Of a stretch of DNA of 64,000 nucleotides, positions 12,201 through 24,555 are shown piece after piece. Made by a program: the position numbers and the translations under genes. A model generated the notes under the pieces. That model was given only the letters and a program-made list of their open reading frames with translations, made no database searches and was not told the DNA's origin. Source of the DNA: Coffea arabica (lineage: Eukaryota; Streptophyta; Magnoliopsida; Gentianales; Rubiaceae); the NCBI RefSeq assembly GCF_036785885.1, contig NC_092317.1:9674501-9738500 (forward strand), given 5' to 3'. Position 1 is the first letter of the stretch. Each line of letters begins with the position of its first letter.

Positions 12201-15134
12201 ATCTCTGTCTGGTTATATTGTCTCATTTAGATTGTGTAATTGCTGTATCATATATTATATGGTAGCCTTTATGTTGGAAATTTGTTTATTTTCTCCTTGC
12301 GGGTTTCATCTAACCTAATTTTTGTTCCCTTTGATATTGTGATTTCTCAATTGTAGTATGTGCTTGAGGAACTCAACATCAAGTCATTGGTCCCTTGTAA
12401 TGATACTTTGAAGTATGCTTCTTTACGTGCAGAACCTGATTTTAGGTAATTAATTTTCTGTGCTGAAAGGCTTTTCTTTTTTGGACCTTTGGTAATTTTA
12501 GTTTGTGACGATTGTGTTTTTTTTTCCTTAGTGTATTAGGGAAAAGGCTTGGAAAGTCAATGGGAGTTGTTGCAAAAGAGGTTAAGGCCATGTCCACGGA
12601 TGATATATTGGCTTTTGAAAAGGCTGGAGAAATAACTATTGCTACTTTCTCTCTAAAGCTTAGTGATATTAAGGTTTGTAGCTGGGTTGGCAAAGTTGCT
12701 ATGACTTTTTTGTTGTTTGAATGTGAAATTCTTCATTGAGCTATATAACATTCTCTTCATCTTGATAAATACTGTCACTTTTGGGAATCCAATTTTTTAT
12801 TAACACTCAGAAGATTTTTAGCTTCTTGTGCTGTATTTCTCAAGGCTACTCCTGCATGAACTTAGTTTTAGAAATTTAGAAAAATTGGTGTAAAAGAGGC
12901 AGGTTTTATAATTGCAAACCTTGATTATTGAGTGCTATGTATTTGGGTTTAGGTGATAGACATGCTGCGCGAACTCAGTACAAGAGAATGGCAGGCTGAA
13001 AGTTGAAAATCTGTAGATCACACATATTTTTCCTTTTCCTGTACAGCTAGATCAGATGCAATTTCTTGAGTGATTATAATTTTGGGGAAACTTCTGGAAT
13101 GAATGCTTTATTTGTATTTTAAAATACTTGGTTAAATCATATATTTTTCGGGTTGTTTGAAAGGCTTTTATTTTTTCTTTTGGACTCCATTTAATTCTTG
13201 GATACTGTTTATTTAAGTATCTTTGGCTTTAGTTACCTGTGCTGGAATTTGACTAATGTTTCACCATTTACACTTTTGAAGAGAATTTTCATTGACTACC
13301 TTACTTGCCTAAACTTGCAGATCTCTCGTGGTTTCAGACGTCCTGACAATATTAGTGATAAGGACATGGATGCCGCTGGAGATGGTAGATTATTTGTAAA
13401 ATTATCCCCCTCCCCCATTTATATTCCTTTTCATGTAATGATGAAAATGAAACTTTCTCACTTGTAATTGCAGGTGATGTTTTGGTGGTGTTGGATTTAC
13501 GTCAGGACGAATCACTGTTTGAAGCTGGTGTAGCTCGTGAGGTGCTTTGTGGACTAATATAATCTGCTCTTGGCACACACACGTTCACACTCGGAGAGGG
13601 TGGGGGGGGGGGTTTGGGGGGCATCTTACTAGACTTCTTGTTGCTGCATTGGTATTCCTCTTTGGTTTTTTGTGCCAGTTCATATTTGTGATTACTGGTG
13701 TTTTATGCATCACTTTTTGAAGGTTGTCAATAGAATCCAGAAATTGCGGAAGAAAGCTGGGCTTGAACCTACAGACACTGTTGAAGTATACTTTGAATCA
13801 TTGGATGAGGACAAGTCAATTTCTCAACAAATTCTTGAGGCTCAGGTGATTTTTCAGAGTTTTCTTCCACCAACTGGTTTTGATGCATATCTTTATGTAT
13901 GTTTAAACAATAAGGTTATGAGGTGGAGGGAAATGAACTAGCAGCCTTGCTGCCAGTTTTTTTTTTGTCGCGCTAACAACTTATACCTTAGTAACCACGG
14001 ACCTGAATTTTGGGCAATCCTCTCTCTCTCCCTCTTTCTGTCCTCCCCCCCCCCCCTCCCCCAAAAAAAAAAACATGTATCTAGCTACCTACTGATGTCT
14101 CTATAAACCAATCTCTTCACATTTTATTTGCAAACACTGGCATATGGTGATTACAATGTGATTTAGGGTTCTGTCCTCTGCTGCTTGTGTTTCCACTGCT
14201 TTAGGTTGGGTGAATGTGTTTTGGTACAGTTGTTTATATTATTTGGGAAATTGTATGCATTTGCTCTCGAGTTGCATGTCATAACAAGTTAATCAAATAC
14301 CTTTTACAGGAGGCAAATATCAGGGATGCGCTTGGGTGTCCTTTGCTACCTTCCACCTTAATCCCACCACATGCTGTAAGTTGTTTTCAGCCCCTGATAT
14401 TATTTTTCTTATTACATTGGTTGGAGTATTCCAATAGCACAAGTTTCCGTTTCTTTTAGTAGGCTAATGATGTTTCCTGATGTCCTTCTGGGGTATCTTT
14501 AGATATCATCCAATGAAGCATTCTCAAGTAAATAGTGACCCATGCATTCATTTCCTGTTCTTTAAAGAGGGCGTCAGAGTTTCGCTTTCCTCTGGTCGGT
14601 TATATTCTCAAACAGGATAATATGACTTTGCAGGTTATTCTTGCTGAAGAGAAGTTCTATGGAATCTCGAATCTCTCGTTTGCAGTCAGATTGGCAAGAC
14701 CATCTCTAGTATTTGTCCCGGATGCCATTGTCTCTTTATATGCAGGTGCATTTTTAGGGTTATAATGTACTTGTACAGGTAATTTTGATTGAAGATTATG
14801 GGTTTTTATTCCGTTGCGAATTCATTTTTGCAGGAAATTTGAAGTTTGCGCAAGGTTTACAGGCTTATTTGTTAATGAGAGATCTATTGAACTTAAAGTC
14901 CGAATTTCAACTTGGAAATGGGAAGGTAGGTTTTCTTCACCCTCTCTGACCATCTGCTTCAACAAGTCAGTGGAATTGCTAATTCGCCTAATCTGTGCCA
15001 ATATTATCTGCCTTCCCCAGATTCAAGTCACTTGCATTGAAAATCAGCCGCCAGTGGAAGTGGTGCTAAGAGAACACGTCTACTTGAGCGTTGGAGATTA
15101 CTTTTTGGGCCCAAAAGCTTCACGATCGAACTGA
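281..15134 (+). CDS. IleRS: Cytosolic isoleucyl-tRNA synthetase, C-terminal 24 exons (5' part outside window)
   Basis: Charges tRNA-Ile with isoleucine in the cytosol (class I synthetase). Coding exons: 281-495, 1181-1346, 2801-2914, 3238-3335, 4130-4208, 6107-6265, 6594-6683, 7622-7755, 8537-8696, 8851-8934, 9091-9303, 10361-10486, 10858-10995, 11099-11202, 11416-11479, 12357-12445, 12532-12673, 13321-13384, 13474-13541, 13723-13845, 14310-14375, 14634-14745, 14834-14925, 15021-15134. All phases agree and the exons sum to 2814 nt (937 residues plus TGA). The CP1 editing domain shows [15 protein letters not shown]. The class I KMSKS loop reads KMSKR in the exon at 8537. GLDQTRGW and the anticodon-binding region ([17 protein letters not shown]) follow. 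The HIGH motif and N-terminus must lie upstream of the window; bases 1-280 read as intron. All introns are GT-AG except 2915-3237 (GC-AG). No frame damage was seen. Family identity is recalled from Arabidopsis and human cytosolic IleRS. Confidence 0.95.
2915..3237 (+). other. Non-canonical GC-AG intron in the IleRS gene
   Basis: The upstream exon ends AAG and the intron opens GCAAGA, the usual shape of a U2-type GC donor. The acceptor is TGTGCAG before GAAAAAGGC. Both joins are phase 0 and keep the family's AVKxKGRLVKxGSF segment. The nearest GT donor, six bases upstream, would delete a conserved Val-Lys pair. Confidence 0.75.
3562..3653. repeat. Imperfect tandem duplication, about 48-bp unit
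   Basis: Two adjacent diverged copies begin with CCTCTTCCA and share ATGATA-ACA, GTGCTTG and AAGTAT-TAGGAAG. They lie in the IleRS intron 3336-4129, just upstream of the 152-bp duplication. Confidence 0.7.
3701..4011. repeat. 152-bp near-perfect tandem duplication in an IleRS intron
   Basis: Bases 3701-3852 and 3860-4011 match over 152 bp with a single difference (C/T in the AAT-AGGTTACATG segment), separated by 7 bp. The near identity implies a very recent event. No coding signal or terminal inverted repeat is visible in the unit. Confidence 0.92.
4718..4800. repeat. 45-bp-period tandem duplication
   Basis: ACCTTATTTTTCCATGG with its following bases occurs at 4718 and again at 4763. The two roughly 38-bp copies differ at one position (GAGCA versus GAGCG). 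They lie in the IleRS intron 4209-6106. Confidence 0.85.
4975..5525. repeat. Old diverged tandem duplication, about 290-bp period
   Basis: Two copies, about 4975-5262 and 5268-5525, share ordered blocks: ACCATGTGGC, GGCAACTG-ATGGACTTAA, TTAGGGTGT and TTTATGATATAGTTCAAG. Small indels throughout make this older than the other duplications in the gene. Confidence 0.75.
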
Positions 15135-16253
15135 TTGTTTGTACTGTTTTATTTTTTTCCCCCATTCTTCTTTCTTCTTTTTCCCCATCCTCTTAGTTGT
15201 ATGGGTCAGACAAGGAAACCTGGAGGCTGCCAAAGCAAGATAGAGGTGCCTAATATGTGTTATTGTTTGTATACGAAATGAAATTTTGGAAAGCAAAATG
15301 AAAGAAATTCTATAGTTGTAGCAAGACCGCTTTTTTCATTCTTAAATTTGGTCGTTTCAGTCATAATGTAGGGAACAAAGGTCCAAGACTCTTTGCCATA
15401 CAACGCCTATCAATGGAAGAATCAACTGGGATGATATTACTATGTATCAAGAATTCTTTTTCATCAGTATCGCCATCAAAATACGACACCTTCAGTTGTT
15501 ACAACCAATTTGTATTCTCTATCTATTCCAGAACTCATTAAATTTTGAAATTTCAGATTCACCAAGTGTTTGCAGTAATCTGGAACAGCTTTAATCTTCT
15601 TTAATAGTTCTTTTACAGTGTGACTGATGATTGACACCGCCTGATAGATACATGCCATTGTTATGTGTTGTTGCCCTGGCAGAAGCCTTAGGCTCCGACG
15701 TGGTTGAAGCTATAAGGATGATGCTGGAAGAAATCCATCACTGAGGGGTGGTCATGTCTTGCCTGTGAGATCATAATTGAAAGTGCCCGGCGCGGCCAAA
15801 GGAGGTTTTGATTTAATGACTGATATTGTGACTTTGTGATTAAAATTGAGGTCTTAAAAATTAGAGATCTACTGTAAACAAGATTATATTAAGAAGAAAC
15901 AAAAAAAAAAAAATGCCTGGTCAAAATGAGTGCTCACGAGTGACGCTTTTGTTATTATTTTTTTTAAATCCTCATGGTCCTCTTCCCTTCATTTCAGCAT
16001 ACTTCATAAAGTAGTAATATGAAATCTAATTTAAAAAGAAAAATAAAAGAAGATATTAAAAATGAAAATAGTAGAAGTTATTGAAGTAATAAAAGTTAAT
16101 GGAAGTCAATGAAATTTAATTACTACCAATAATTTGTTTGTAGTGGTTAAGTGTAAATTCTTACTTATATGAGAGTAACGTTATAACAAAAATATTTTAA
16201 CACTAAAGATCATGCTTCATGCTTTATATATAGATTAGGATAGATATATTATA
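15135..16253. other. IleRS 3' UTR and AT-rich intergenic DNA
   Basis: Pyrimidine-rich DNA follows the IleRS stop. Probable 3' UTR runs to about 15.3 kb, then there is AT-rich spacer. No ORF, RNA gene or recognisable element was found. Confidence 0.5.
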
Positions 16254-16530
16254 GAACAAATTACTCTACTACATCAAATTCATCGTGTCTTGGAACTAGG
16301 GTTACAAACGAGGTGAGTCGAGTCTAGTTTTGACCTCATCGAGTCAAACTTTGATTTAGTTTTATCAAGTTTGAATTCGAGATCGAACTCAACGAGCTGT
16401 CAATTTAAAGTTCGAGCTCGAACTCAACCCAAATTTGAGTCGAACTTGAGCTCGAAAAATAAAAAATAATTATTTTATTTTTTTAAAAAATAAATAAAAT
16501 AATAATTTTTAATAAATAATAAAATATTAG

Positions 16531-16565
<35 letters not shown>

Positions 16566-16740
16566 ATTTTACTAATAAAATTATATATATATATACTCAA
16601 ACTTGCGAGTTAACGAATTTAATATTTTTGAGTTCGAACTCGAGTTGAGTTTTGACTCGAGTCGCTCGTGAGCAGTTCAATTCGTTTCCAGCATTACATG
16701 GAACAAATTACTCTACTAAATGAATTTCATCATGTCATGT
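16254..16740. repeat. Imperfect 37-40-bp direct repeats flanking the putative MITE
   Basis: GAACAAATTACTCTACTA opens both 16254-16290 and 16701-16740, and each continues into a similar AATTCATC-TGTC stretch. The repeats are far longer than any transposon target duplication. Confidence 0.75.
16303..16695. mobile_element. Putative MITE with CGAGCTCGAACTCGA-type inverted arms
   Basis: About 390 bp starting GGGTTACAAACGAGG and ending near GTTCAATTCGTTTCC. The arms are rich in GAGTCGAG / CTCGAGTT words in opposite orientation. They flank an AT-only core with an (AT)n run at 16533-16562. Short non-autonomous DNA transposons with such arms are common in plants and are often hAT-like. The terminal inverted repeats are weak, so superfamily and exact ends are uncertain. 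Confidence 0.5.
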
Positions 16741-17173
16741 CAAAAAAATAAGTATTGTTGAAAGAATATCATATCAAATAAGTGATTTTAAAGAGTTACT
16801 CTTGAAATCAACTATGACAAATGTACATTACATGCTCTATTTAGCTACATGACTCTTTTTTTAAACTTTAGTTACATGACTCTTGTGCGTAGTACCTCAA
16901 CATAATATTGACATTTGTTAATGACTAAATTGGATTTTGGTCGAACCTTTAAAGACCATTTTGTTCATACTATTTTTTGGAAACATATTTGGAAGCCACA
17001 CAAATACTATACATAAAGTTTGGGAGTAAAACTGCAATTTTTCTTCTCACAAATTTCCCCAATCTGTCTACACTACACTCCAGAGTACCTCATGTGACTC
17101 AAATGGATAACGCCCAGCAAATTTAATCACTGAACAAAGTTATTGAGCTTTATTCTCAACTGCCTCAACAACA
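16741..17173. other. Upstream region of the STR11-like gene
   Basis: AT-rich sequence with no ORF. It presumably holds the promoter and 5' UTR of the rhodanese gene. No TATA box could be assigned with confidence. Confidence 0.4.
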
Positions 17174-20100
17174 ATGGGAGCGCTGAGTTTTGGTTTTTCA
17201 CCTCTGAATGCTGTCACTACCTCCAGCAAACAACAAACTTTGAAGAACTTGGGCACAGCCCATTTCTTCAACTCTACAAATATGCCTTCTTTCAACTTCA
17301 GAACCCAGCAAAACGTCCGTTTATGCTCAAACTCTCACTCCCACCTCACCAGAATCAAGTTTTTTTTTTCTGTAATTTTTTTGTAGATGTGAATATATTG
17401 ATTGTAGTTTTTGTTGGCAGTGCAGGGGTGGCATAAGAATGCAAGTTGTTGAAGAAGAGTATGAGGTGCAGCAAGCAAAAGATATGGCTGCTGCAAAAAA
17501 AAGATGGGAGGCCATGGTATTTTACTGCCATAAATTTTATAACGCTTTGATTTAGTATTTTCTTGCAGGTGTTTATGTAATTTCGTTTCTTGGATTTGAA
17601 TTTTGCTTGGTAATTTTTGCTTAATTTCAGCATTCAAGTAGTTGGTTTGTGTGGATTGCAACTGAATTTTTAATTCTGTACTGGTGTTTGAGAGTCATTG
17701 GTTAGTTGAGTGGTTTAAGTATGTTTCTTCCTTAATTTTTAATTTTTAATATTGCCAATCGAACTGAAATATGATAATAAATGGTTCAAAAAATAAGCCA
17801 TTTTTGAATCTCATCTTTTGACAACTTAGAAACTTATAAGGTGACCCAAAAGTCAAGGACACCTCAAAGGGCTTAAGTGGTTAGAGGTCTGATATCTTAG
17901 TCCATGCTATACTCTTTTGACTTCAGGTGTAGAAATTGAGTGCTGATTATAACCAACATGATATGGTTAGTGATCATTTGCATCCTTCAATCATGGAAGT
18001 TATTTTTGTGGGCCTTAGCTTTATACTCTAGTATTTAGGCTATGGGTACCTTTTTGTTTCATTCTTCTTAACTTCTACTTATGTGGCATTGACTTGTTTT
18101 ATCACAGATAAGGGATGGGAAAGTAAAATTTCTCACACCTAGGGAAGCTGGATATGCTATTCAACTCTCAAATAAAGTTCTACTCGATGTCCGTCCATCT
18201 ACAGAGCGTAAAAAGGTAGCTTTATTTTCCTTTAAATCAAATTTTGTGATTAGATTAGACAGGTACCTCGATTTGGCTCATCTGTCCTGGATACTGAGTC
18301 TTCAACAAGTTGCTGTGTCATAGTTATTCTTGAGTATGGTCTTTTAATGATCTAGTTTGAATGTGGTTGATGTGATGATTTGACGACTGTAATTGAATGA
18401 CATTCCTGGTTACTGATGTGTTAATTAGTAGAGTTGCCCCATTTTTTTTAAGGTAAAAACATTCTATTGATTCTCCTTTTAGGAGGGTATGGGGTACCGG
18501 TTAGTATGGGCCTACTTCCATGTCTCATTTCTTATCCAGTTACCTCGATTAAACTGCTGTTTTGAAGGCATGGGTTAAAGGCTCAACATGGATTCCATTA
18601 TTTGATGTTGAAAACAGTATTGATGCTGTTAATCTTTCCAGGAAGATGACAAATTTCATGATGGGTATGCACTGTCCTATTACATTGCCTCAATATCATA
18701 TTCAGCTTACACCATTTGCATGTTTCATAAGGTGATACAAATGGTTCAATGATATAATGAAAGATGAGGACAAAAATAGCTATATTGTAACTCAAACAAG
18801 ATTGTTTGTTCTTGAAATAAAAAAATTTGATGTGTTCAATATTATTAAGGAAAAAAATTCAAGAAATATCTCAAATCTTTAATGTAACTATTGATAAGTG
18901 TGAGCATTTTATACCATGTAGGTGGCTGGTGGAGTGGTGTGCCAGCATTAGCGTATGACAAGTAAGCTGCTTAATTGTTCTCGTTCCAAATAAATATCAG
19001 TATCCAACAACTCTTTGGTGTATTGTGTTCTGTTCATTCACCATTTCATTTTCTTGACAGCAAATTTTTATCAAAAGTTCAGGAGAAATTTCCGAAAGAT
19101 AGTGATCTTATAGTGGCCTGTCAGAAAGGTTTGAGGTGAATTTCATTTTTAATTTCTGTTAGTGTAAATCCAGTTTTCAAATGATTGCACATCATCCTCT
19201 GATTCATCGTCCACTCAATACACATTAATAGATATGTAGTGTATTCAGTGCCTCTTGTGTCTGTAGTAGACTTGGTAGAATTGCTACATAATCATAGATA
19301 GATGAATCTTTAGTATCCCAATGTCCAGAAACACCAAGGCTTTAGGGGTGTGTGTCAGTATCTACTCCTTTTTTTTTCACTGTCAGCTCACATTTGCTCA
19401 ACTCTGTATATTGCAAGAGAAGAAAAAAGTCAAAATATATGTACCAAATTACAGAAAACTGATAGAGGATGAACTATTACCATTGCACCCTGTCGTGAAA
19501 GTCGTGGACCAACTTTGTGCTTCATTAAAAAAATTTTGGAAAAAAAGAGCATAAACAAGGATATTTTAGAGTTGTGTTGAGGGCTGGAAAATTAGTTTAG
19601 ATTTCTCATTAAACAACTCTATTTATAGAGAGTGCAAGAAACAACTCGACACAAATTTCTCCTAACAAATCCCGACATACGACACAAATATCTCCTAACA
19701 AATCTCCACATAATATTTAGAACTCAATCAAACTTGAACTAGTCAAACACAATAAATGTGGAACTATTCTAACAATTAGACTTATTCAACAATTACTTTC
19801 TTTTATTCCATTGCTAAAAAATTTGCAGAGAAGTTGCATATCTTAACAAAATAATTTACCTGCTGTCTTTTCTGATCAAAACATTTGGTCAAAATATTTG
19901 TCTAAATAGCTGATTCATAGTTCTTATTCTTTCTTAGTAATTAAGTTCTAATTAGTATGCATATATTGTAGATACCATGAGCTTTTACAGTCAGCTCACA
20001 ATTGCTCAATTCTCTTCATTTTTCACTGAAAGAAGTTAGAAATATATTTATCCAGTGCAGAAAACTCATAGGGGATGAGCTATTACTGTAATGTGCGTGG

Positions 20101-23100
20101 TCTAGATTTTTTTCTCCGAGGAAGCTTACCCAACTGTTGGAAAAATCTGTCAAACCAGAATGACTGGGTTCCAGAATTGGAGGCTGGGAGCTAATATTGA
20201 AAATTGGATGTGTGGTGGTGAATGTAAGGGACTATCTCATCTATACCCCCATCTGCTATCACCCTTTCGTGAACAACGATTACATAGTAGGACATGAGTT
20301 TAAAGGGAATAAGGTGCTAGAAATACGTATTCTGGATGGGGCTTCCACTTGGTTTTAAGTGACCAAAAGATGAAGTTTTATGAATTTGGCAAGTTGCAGC
20401 CCAATTTTGAATTTTGAGTTGTGGTGGTGAATGTGAAGCGTGGGTCAGTCTGACTTCTCCCTTGATATACTATCACCTCTTGAAGAAAGACATTTAGATT
20501 GTATAAATTTAAAGGCAGCGAGGTGTTAGAAACATGTCATTATGGAACAATAAATATTTAATTTTATATGACTGATAGTTGGAGTTCCATGCAAATCTCT
20601 GAGAGGGTGAAAGTAGAAGCACATGCTAGAGGTTCTTGTACAGCATAATGTCAAATGATCATTAGGACCGTAACCTCTATCAATGTTGCAAAAATGAAAA
20701 TTTTGTAATTTTAATGTTGTAGGGAAACTATGCATAAATAAATTAAGGTCCTCACAAAATAGGTATAACTAATGTAGATTTACAATATTAAGCTACAAAA
20801 AGTTGGTATCTTGAGACTTAAAGTACAACAGAAGCGTGGACAAAAAAATAGCGTATACCAACATAGTATAAAATGGCACATTGGAAAGACATCCAAATTG
20901 GGCATTTATGAGCATCCAAGTTCTATTGGAACTGTTAGAGAAAATGAGAGATTTACTTTAGATCTTTTTGTATTCATCAAAACTGAGTGTAATACCTAAG
21001 TACAATACTTTCAGTGATCTTCAAAAAACCCTTTTTGAAGTGTGTATAAATTTGTCTGAGGGGATCTTGGTTTGTATTTTTACAGTATTTGTGTGTTTTG
21101 ATCTTGTAGAAATTTAAATGCATTTGCATATTCTGTCCAGTGTGTGTTGCATGGTAGACTATACTGTTCTAGAAGAGAGTCCAATTTTCAAGAGAGGGGA
21201 GTGAGGTAATTTTACACTTTAGAGAAAAGGTACACATACTTTTTTTCTGGTGTGCATTGCGGCCAAAACTATTGATTTTCACTTAGGACCAAAATTTTTA
21301 ACTTCTATGGGAAGTTTGTTCATGATGTGGGATTACAAAGTGATTATTAACAAACAAGATAGTATATAAGTAGAGGTCAATGGTTAACATTTTGGGTTTC
21401 TGCAATACTTTATATGCCATTATGGAATATTATGAATAAAATGAGTCCATATTAATCAAACAAGTCAGTGTATTATATGCCTGTTGGTTCCATTTTACTG
21501 CTTTTTGGCCTTTGGTCAAATTTTCTTTTTTGGGTACTAACTGATATGATGATTGAAGATAAGTTATGTTTAGGCATTGGGGAAATAACACAAGTTATGT
21601 TTTTAATACTTTATGCATCAGACAGATCCCTTGCGGCTTGTGAACTTCTATACAATGCTGGGTACAGAAACCTTTTCTGGGTTCAAGAAGGTTTGGAGGC
21701 TGCAGAAGAGGAGGTATTTGGTCAATAGAAGATAACTCCACTTTCCTTGCCATAATTCTTATTTCAATGACTCGTGCTTGTCTTTTCTTGACAGGATCTT
21801 GACAGAGAAGGTCCTCAACCATTTAAACTTGCTGGAATTGGTGGAGTGTCAGAGTTCTTAGGGTAACAATCTAGGATTCTTTGTTCTTTCAGACCTGTTT
21901 AATTTAAGAGTTACCATCTGCATATCTTTAGTTCCAAATATGAAACCTTGCTAGTTGCTATGATTTGATCAAGGGAGTTGAATAGGCATAGGAGATGCAA
22001 TTTTCTAGGTAGTTGCACTATATTTAAAATCATATTTCAGCCTTTTAAGTGAACAAATTCGTTCATGGTACCATGCCTGAATTTCACTAGTTTGATTCAT
22101 AAAGTTGCATGGTCCAAAATGACAATTTGCAAAATGCTCATATATAAGTTTAGAATTCATGTACAGTTGGGTCTACTACTAATGGATAGTTGCTCTGTTT
22201 GTGTAAATGTGTTGTGTTTGTACCACTATATGATAAATAATGAAACCAAGGAAAAGGCCAAAGAGCTATTGAAGTCCCTTATGTTCTCAAACTATACATC
22301 CAACCAATCCTCTTTTTTCCTTGTCGTATTAATGCCATCTTGATCTTAGACTTTCAGCTAACAACTCCTTGGTAGTTTTGCAGCACATTGGTCTCGTTGT
22401 TGAATAATTATAGCAACATATTAGACTCAAGCAGTTTTCTAGTCTTTTGTTAGTCCTTATGGAATGGGCTTGAAGAAATTGCAAGATGAAACAATGCCCT
22501 AATGCTCAACAAAAGATGATCAAAGTCCTGGAAAAAAGCTTCCTTTTTCATGAACATTTGCTTTAAACAGATGAATATGGAACATGGCTACTTCACGAAT
22601 TAAGAATGCAATTAGTGTCCTTTATTACCACTTAGGCACCCACTATGAAATGGTTTTGTTTTCTACGTGAAAACAAATCACAGATGTGCCTTCATGACCT
22701 GGGAGACCAATGTTATTAGACCCAACCTCCCATGTATTACATTTCATACCTTCACTGCATAGTTTTCATGACATATCCAGTTGAAGCACAACTTCCTCAG
22801 CTAGAAGTTCTTGCTTGAGTTTTGGGCAATCACTGATGCTGTTTCCTTGTTTAACCTCAGTTGGACTGACCAGCAACGAGCTGCAGCTGCGAAGGAAGGC
22901 TGGGGTTACAGATTAGTTTTTACTGGTCGTTTGGTATTTATGCATCCCTGGTCTTCTTTTGAATGATTTGTGTTGTGGTTCATTTGAAATTTAGTAACAA
23001 GACTACATGGTTGCAGCTTGGCGTCATTCTTGCTGCTGATGCCTTGTTTTTTGGAGCACAGCAAGTAGGCCGTTATATTCAAGATTTAAGGGCACATTAA
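17174..23100 (+). CDS. STR11: Plastid rhodanese-like domain protein, STR11 type
   Basis: Sulfurtransferase-family protein expected in the chloroplast. Exons: 17174-17358, 17426-17516, 18108-18215, 18568-18664, 18922-18961, 19061-19135, 21626-21713, 21795-21862, 22861-22933, 23017-23100. Phases agree and the sum is 909 nt (302 residues). Residues 1 to about 60 are Ser/Thr/Asn-rich and basic, like a transit peptide. The rhodanese fold follows: LTPREAGYAI, LLDVRPSTERKK, KGSTWIPLFD, then the active-site loop VACQKGLRS with catalytic Cys. The plant-specific tail GWTDQQRAAAAKEGWGYRL ends in a hydrophobic segment. It matches Arabidopsis STR11 (At4g24750) from memory over the whole length. The first splice is the least certain. 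A 67-bp intron (17359-17425) is preferred over a 49-bp alternative (17372-17420), which is below usual plant size. Confidence 0.9.
19136..21625 (+). other. 2.5-kb intron of the STR11-like gene with old internal duplications
   Basis: Two diverged pairs of direct repeats are visible. CAGCTCACA-TTGCTCAA with its following block occurs at about 19383 and 19991, and GTGGTGGTGAATGT with its following block at about 20213 and 20420. No transposon ends or coding frame were recognised. Confidence 0.55.
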
Positions 23101-24555
23101 GTGCTTTCAGACATAGAAGGTAGTTCTGGCCCAAGTATCCAAGAAATGACCTATCCTCTCTCCATTTTGCCTTATTTAGTCCAAAGACATGCCAGACTTC
23201 ATCCAAGAAACCTGTAAATGGTGCGTGATGCCATTGTTGTATACCTTTTCTTGGTCTTTTGGCCTGTAGCTCAAGTGATGGTCATTGCTTTACCGCTGCA
23301 ACATATCTTGGTGAGACCTTTTGTGTTCGTGTGACAGCATGACATTAGTTAATCGCCTCATCAAATTTTGTTGTAAGGATTACTTGCTTTCAAAGGTATT
23401 CAATGTTGGTGAAATATTTGATTGCTTCGAATCATTTTTTCATAAGTTAATGATTCAGAACTCATTCCTTGGACTAGAGTTTGCCAGCCAAGATTGTTCA
23501 TATTTCTCCCACAATTTGTAGATGGAACTATTGACAAAGTTTTCCCTTTTGAATTCCATTTCTTGTGGTTCGAGCTTTGATGTTTAACCTGTGGAACTCT
23601 CTACTGAGCTTTGAAAGAGTTTGTAGCCGTTGTTTCAGAAAGAAAGCATAAGAATCTTGGATAAACTTTGATGCACGAATCCATGATAAATAAAATCCGA
23701 GAAAGATATAACAAAAATCAATGATGGATACAAGGATTTCATCACTAGGCCATTATAATGTCATACACAAGTTCTTTTAACCTTCTGAATAGGGGTGTCA
23801 ATTGGCTGATTGGTGCTGTAAGTTAGCCAAAAGCATTAAGACAATAAGCTGGCAACTTACCGCGACGAAGCTGAATGATAATGCTTGACAATATTTGGAG
23901 CTCCTACATTGATCACAATGGAAAAGTGTGTGACTATCACTCCTGCCAACTGCCAAAGCAAAAACTGTCTCGTTTTCTCCAAAAAAAAAAAAAACTTCTT
24001 GCAGGAATCAGGAAATATTGAGTTATTCTTTAGCTCTATGATCATGGAAACTTGCCAAATCATTGCAGTTTCTGAAATTTCTAAAATCAGATAACTGATC
24101 AATGCATTTAATCCTCAACCAAGATAAAGGCCACCAAGCTAAGACAGTTTTCATCCAGGTGGTAGGACATCAGTTTAATTGTTTTGGGTTCGCTGCCTGT
24201 TGCTTTTACAAGATTCTTGGGGCTTTGCCATGCTTTGACTTCTAGTTAAAACTGCAACGGTTGAACTTTTTTCTGTCCTGTACTTCTAGTCATTTGTCTA
24301 AAAAATTTTCTGCAGACATGTCTACACTCAAGTTGTTTATGTTGGAATATGCAAAAAATGATCAACAGCGATGCTTTGTGCATTCCACTTCAATAAATGT
24401 CCACATTAATTATGAAAACTATTAGTTGTGCCATTGATCCTGCACATACAACCTCATCTCATGAATTACAGAAAACTAAGTATTTATTCTATAGAAATTG
24501 AGAGCTGGCTATTGTTCTTCTCTAATTGGTTTCTCTGTAGAGTTAAATTGAGACC
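23101..24555. other. Intergenic: convergent 3' ends of STR11-like and CYP71 genes
   Basis: Contains the STR11-like 3' UTR and, near 24.5 kb, the minus-strand CYP71 3' UTR. No gene, RNA or mobile element was recognised between them. Confidence 0.5.

Noticed and set aside
12953-13007. Short frame [17 protein letters not shown] after TTTAG, resembling an extra IleRS exon
   Set aside because: It has a stop directly after and does not fit between the flanking exons, which already join in phase and match the family.
17372-17420. Alternative 49-bp first intron of the STR11-like gene
   Set aside because: Below the usual minimum for plant introns; the 67-bp option keeps the frame and removes an unlikely poly-Phe stretch.
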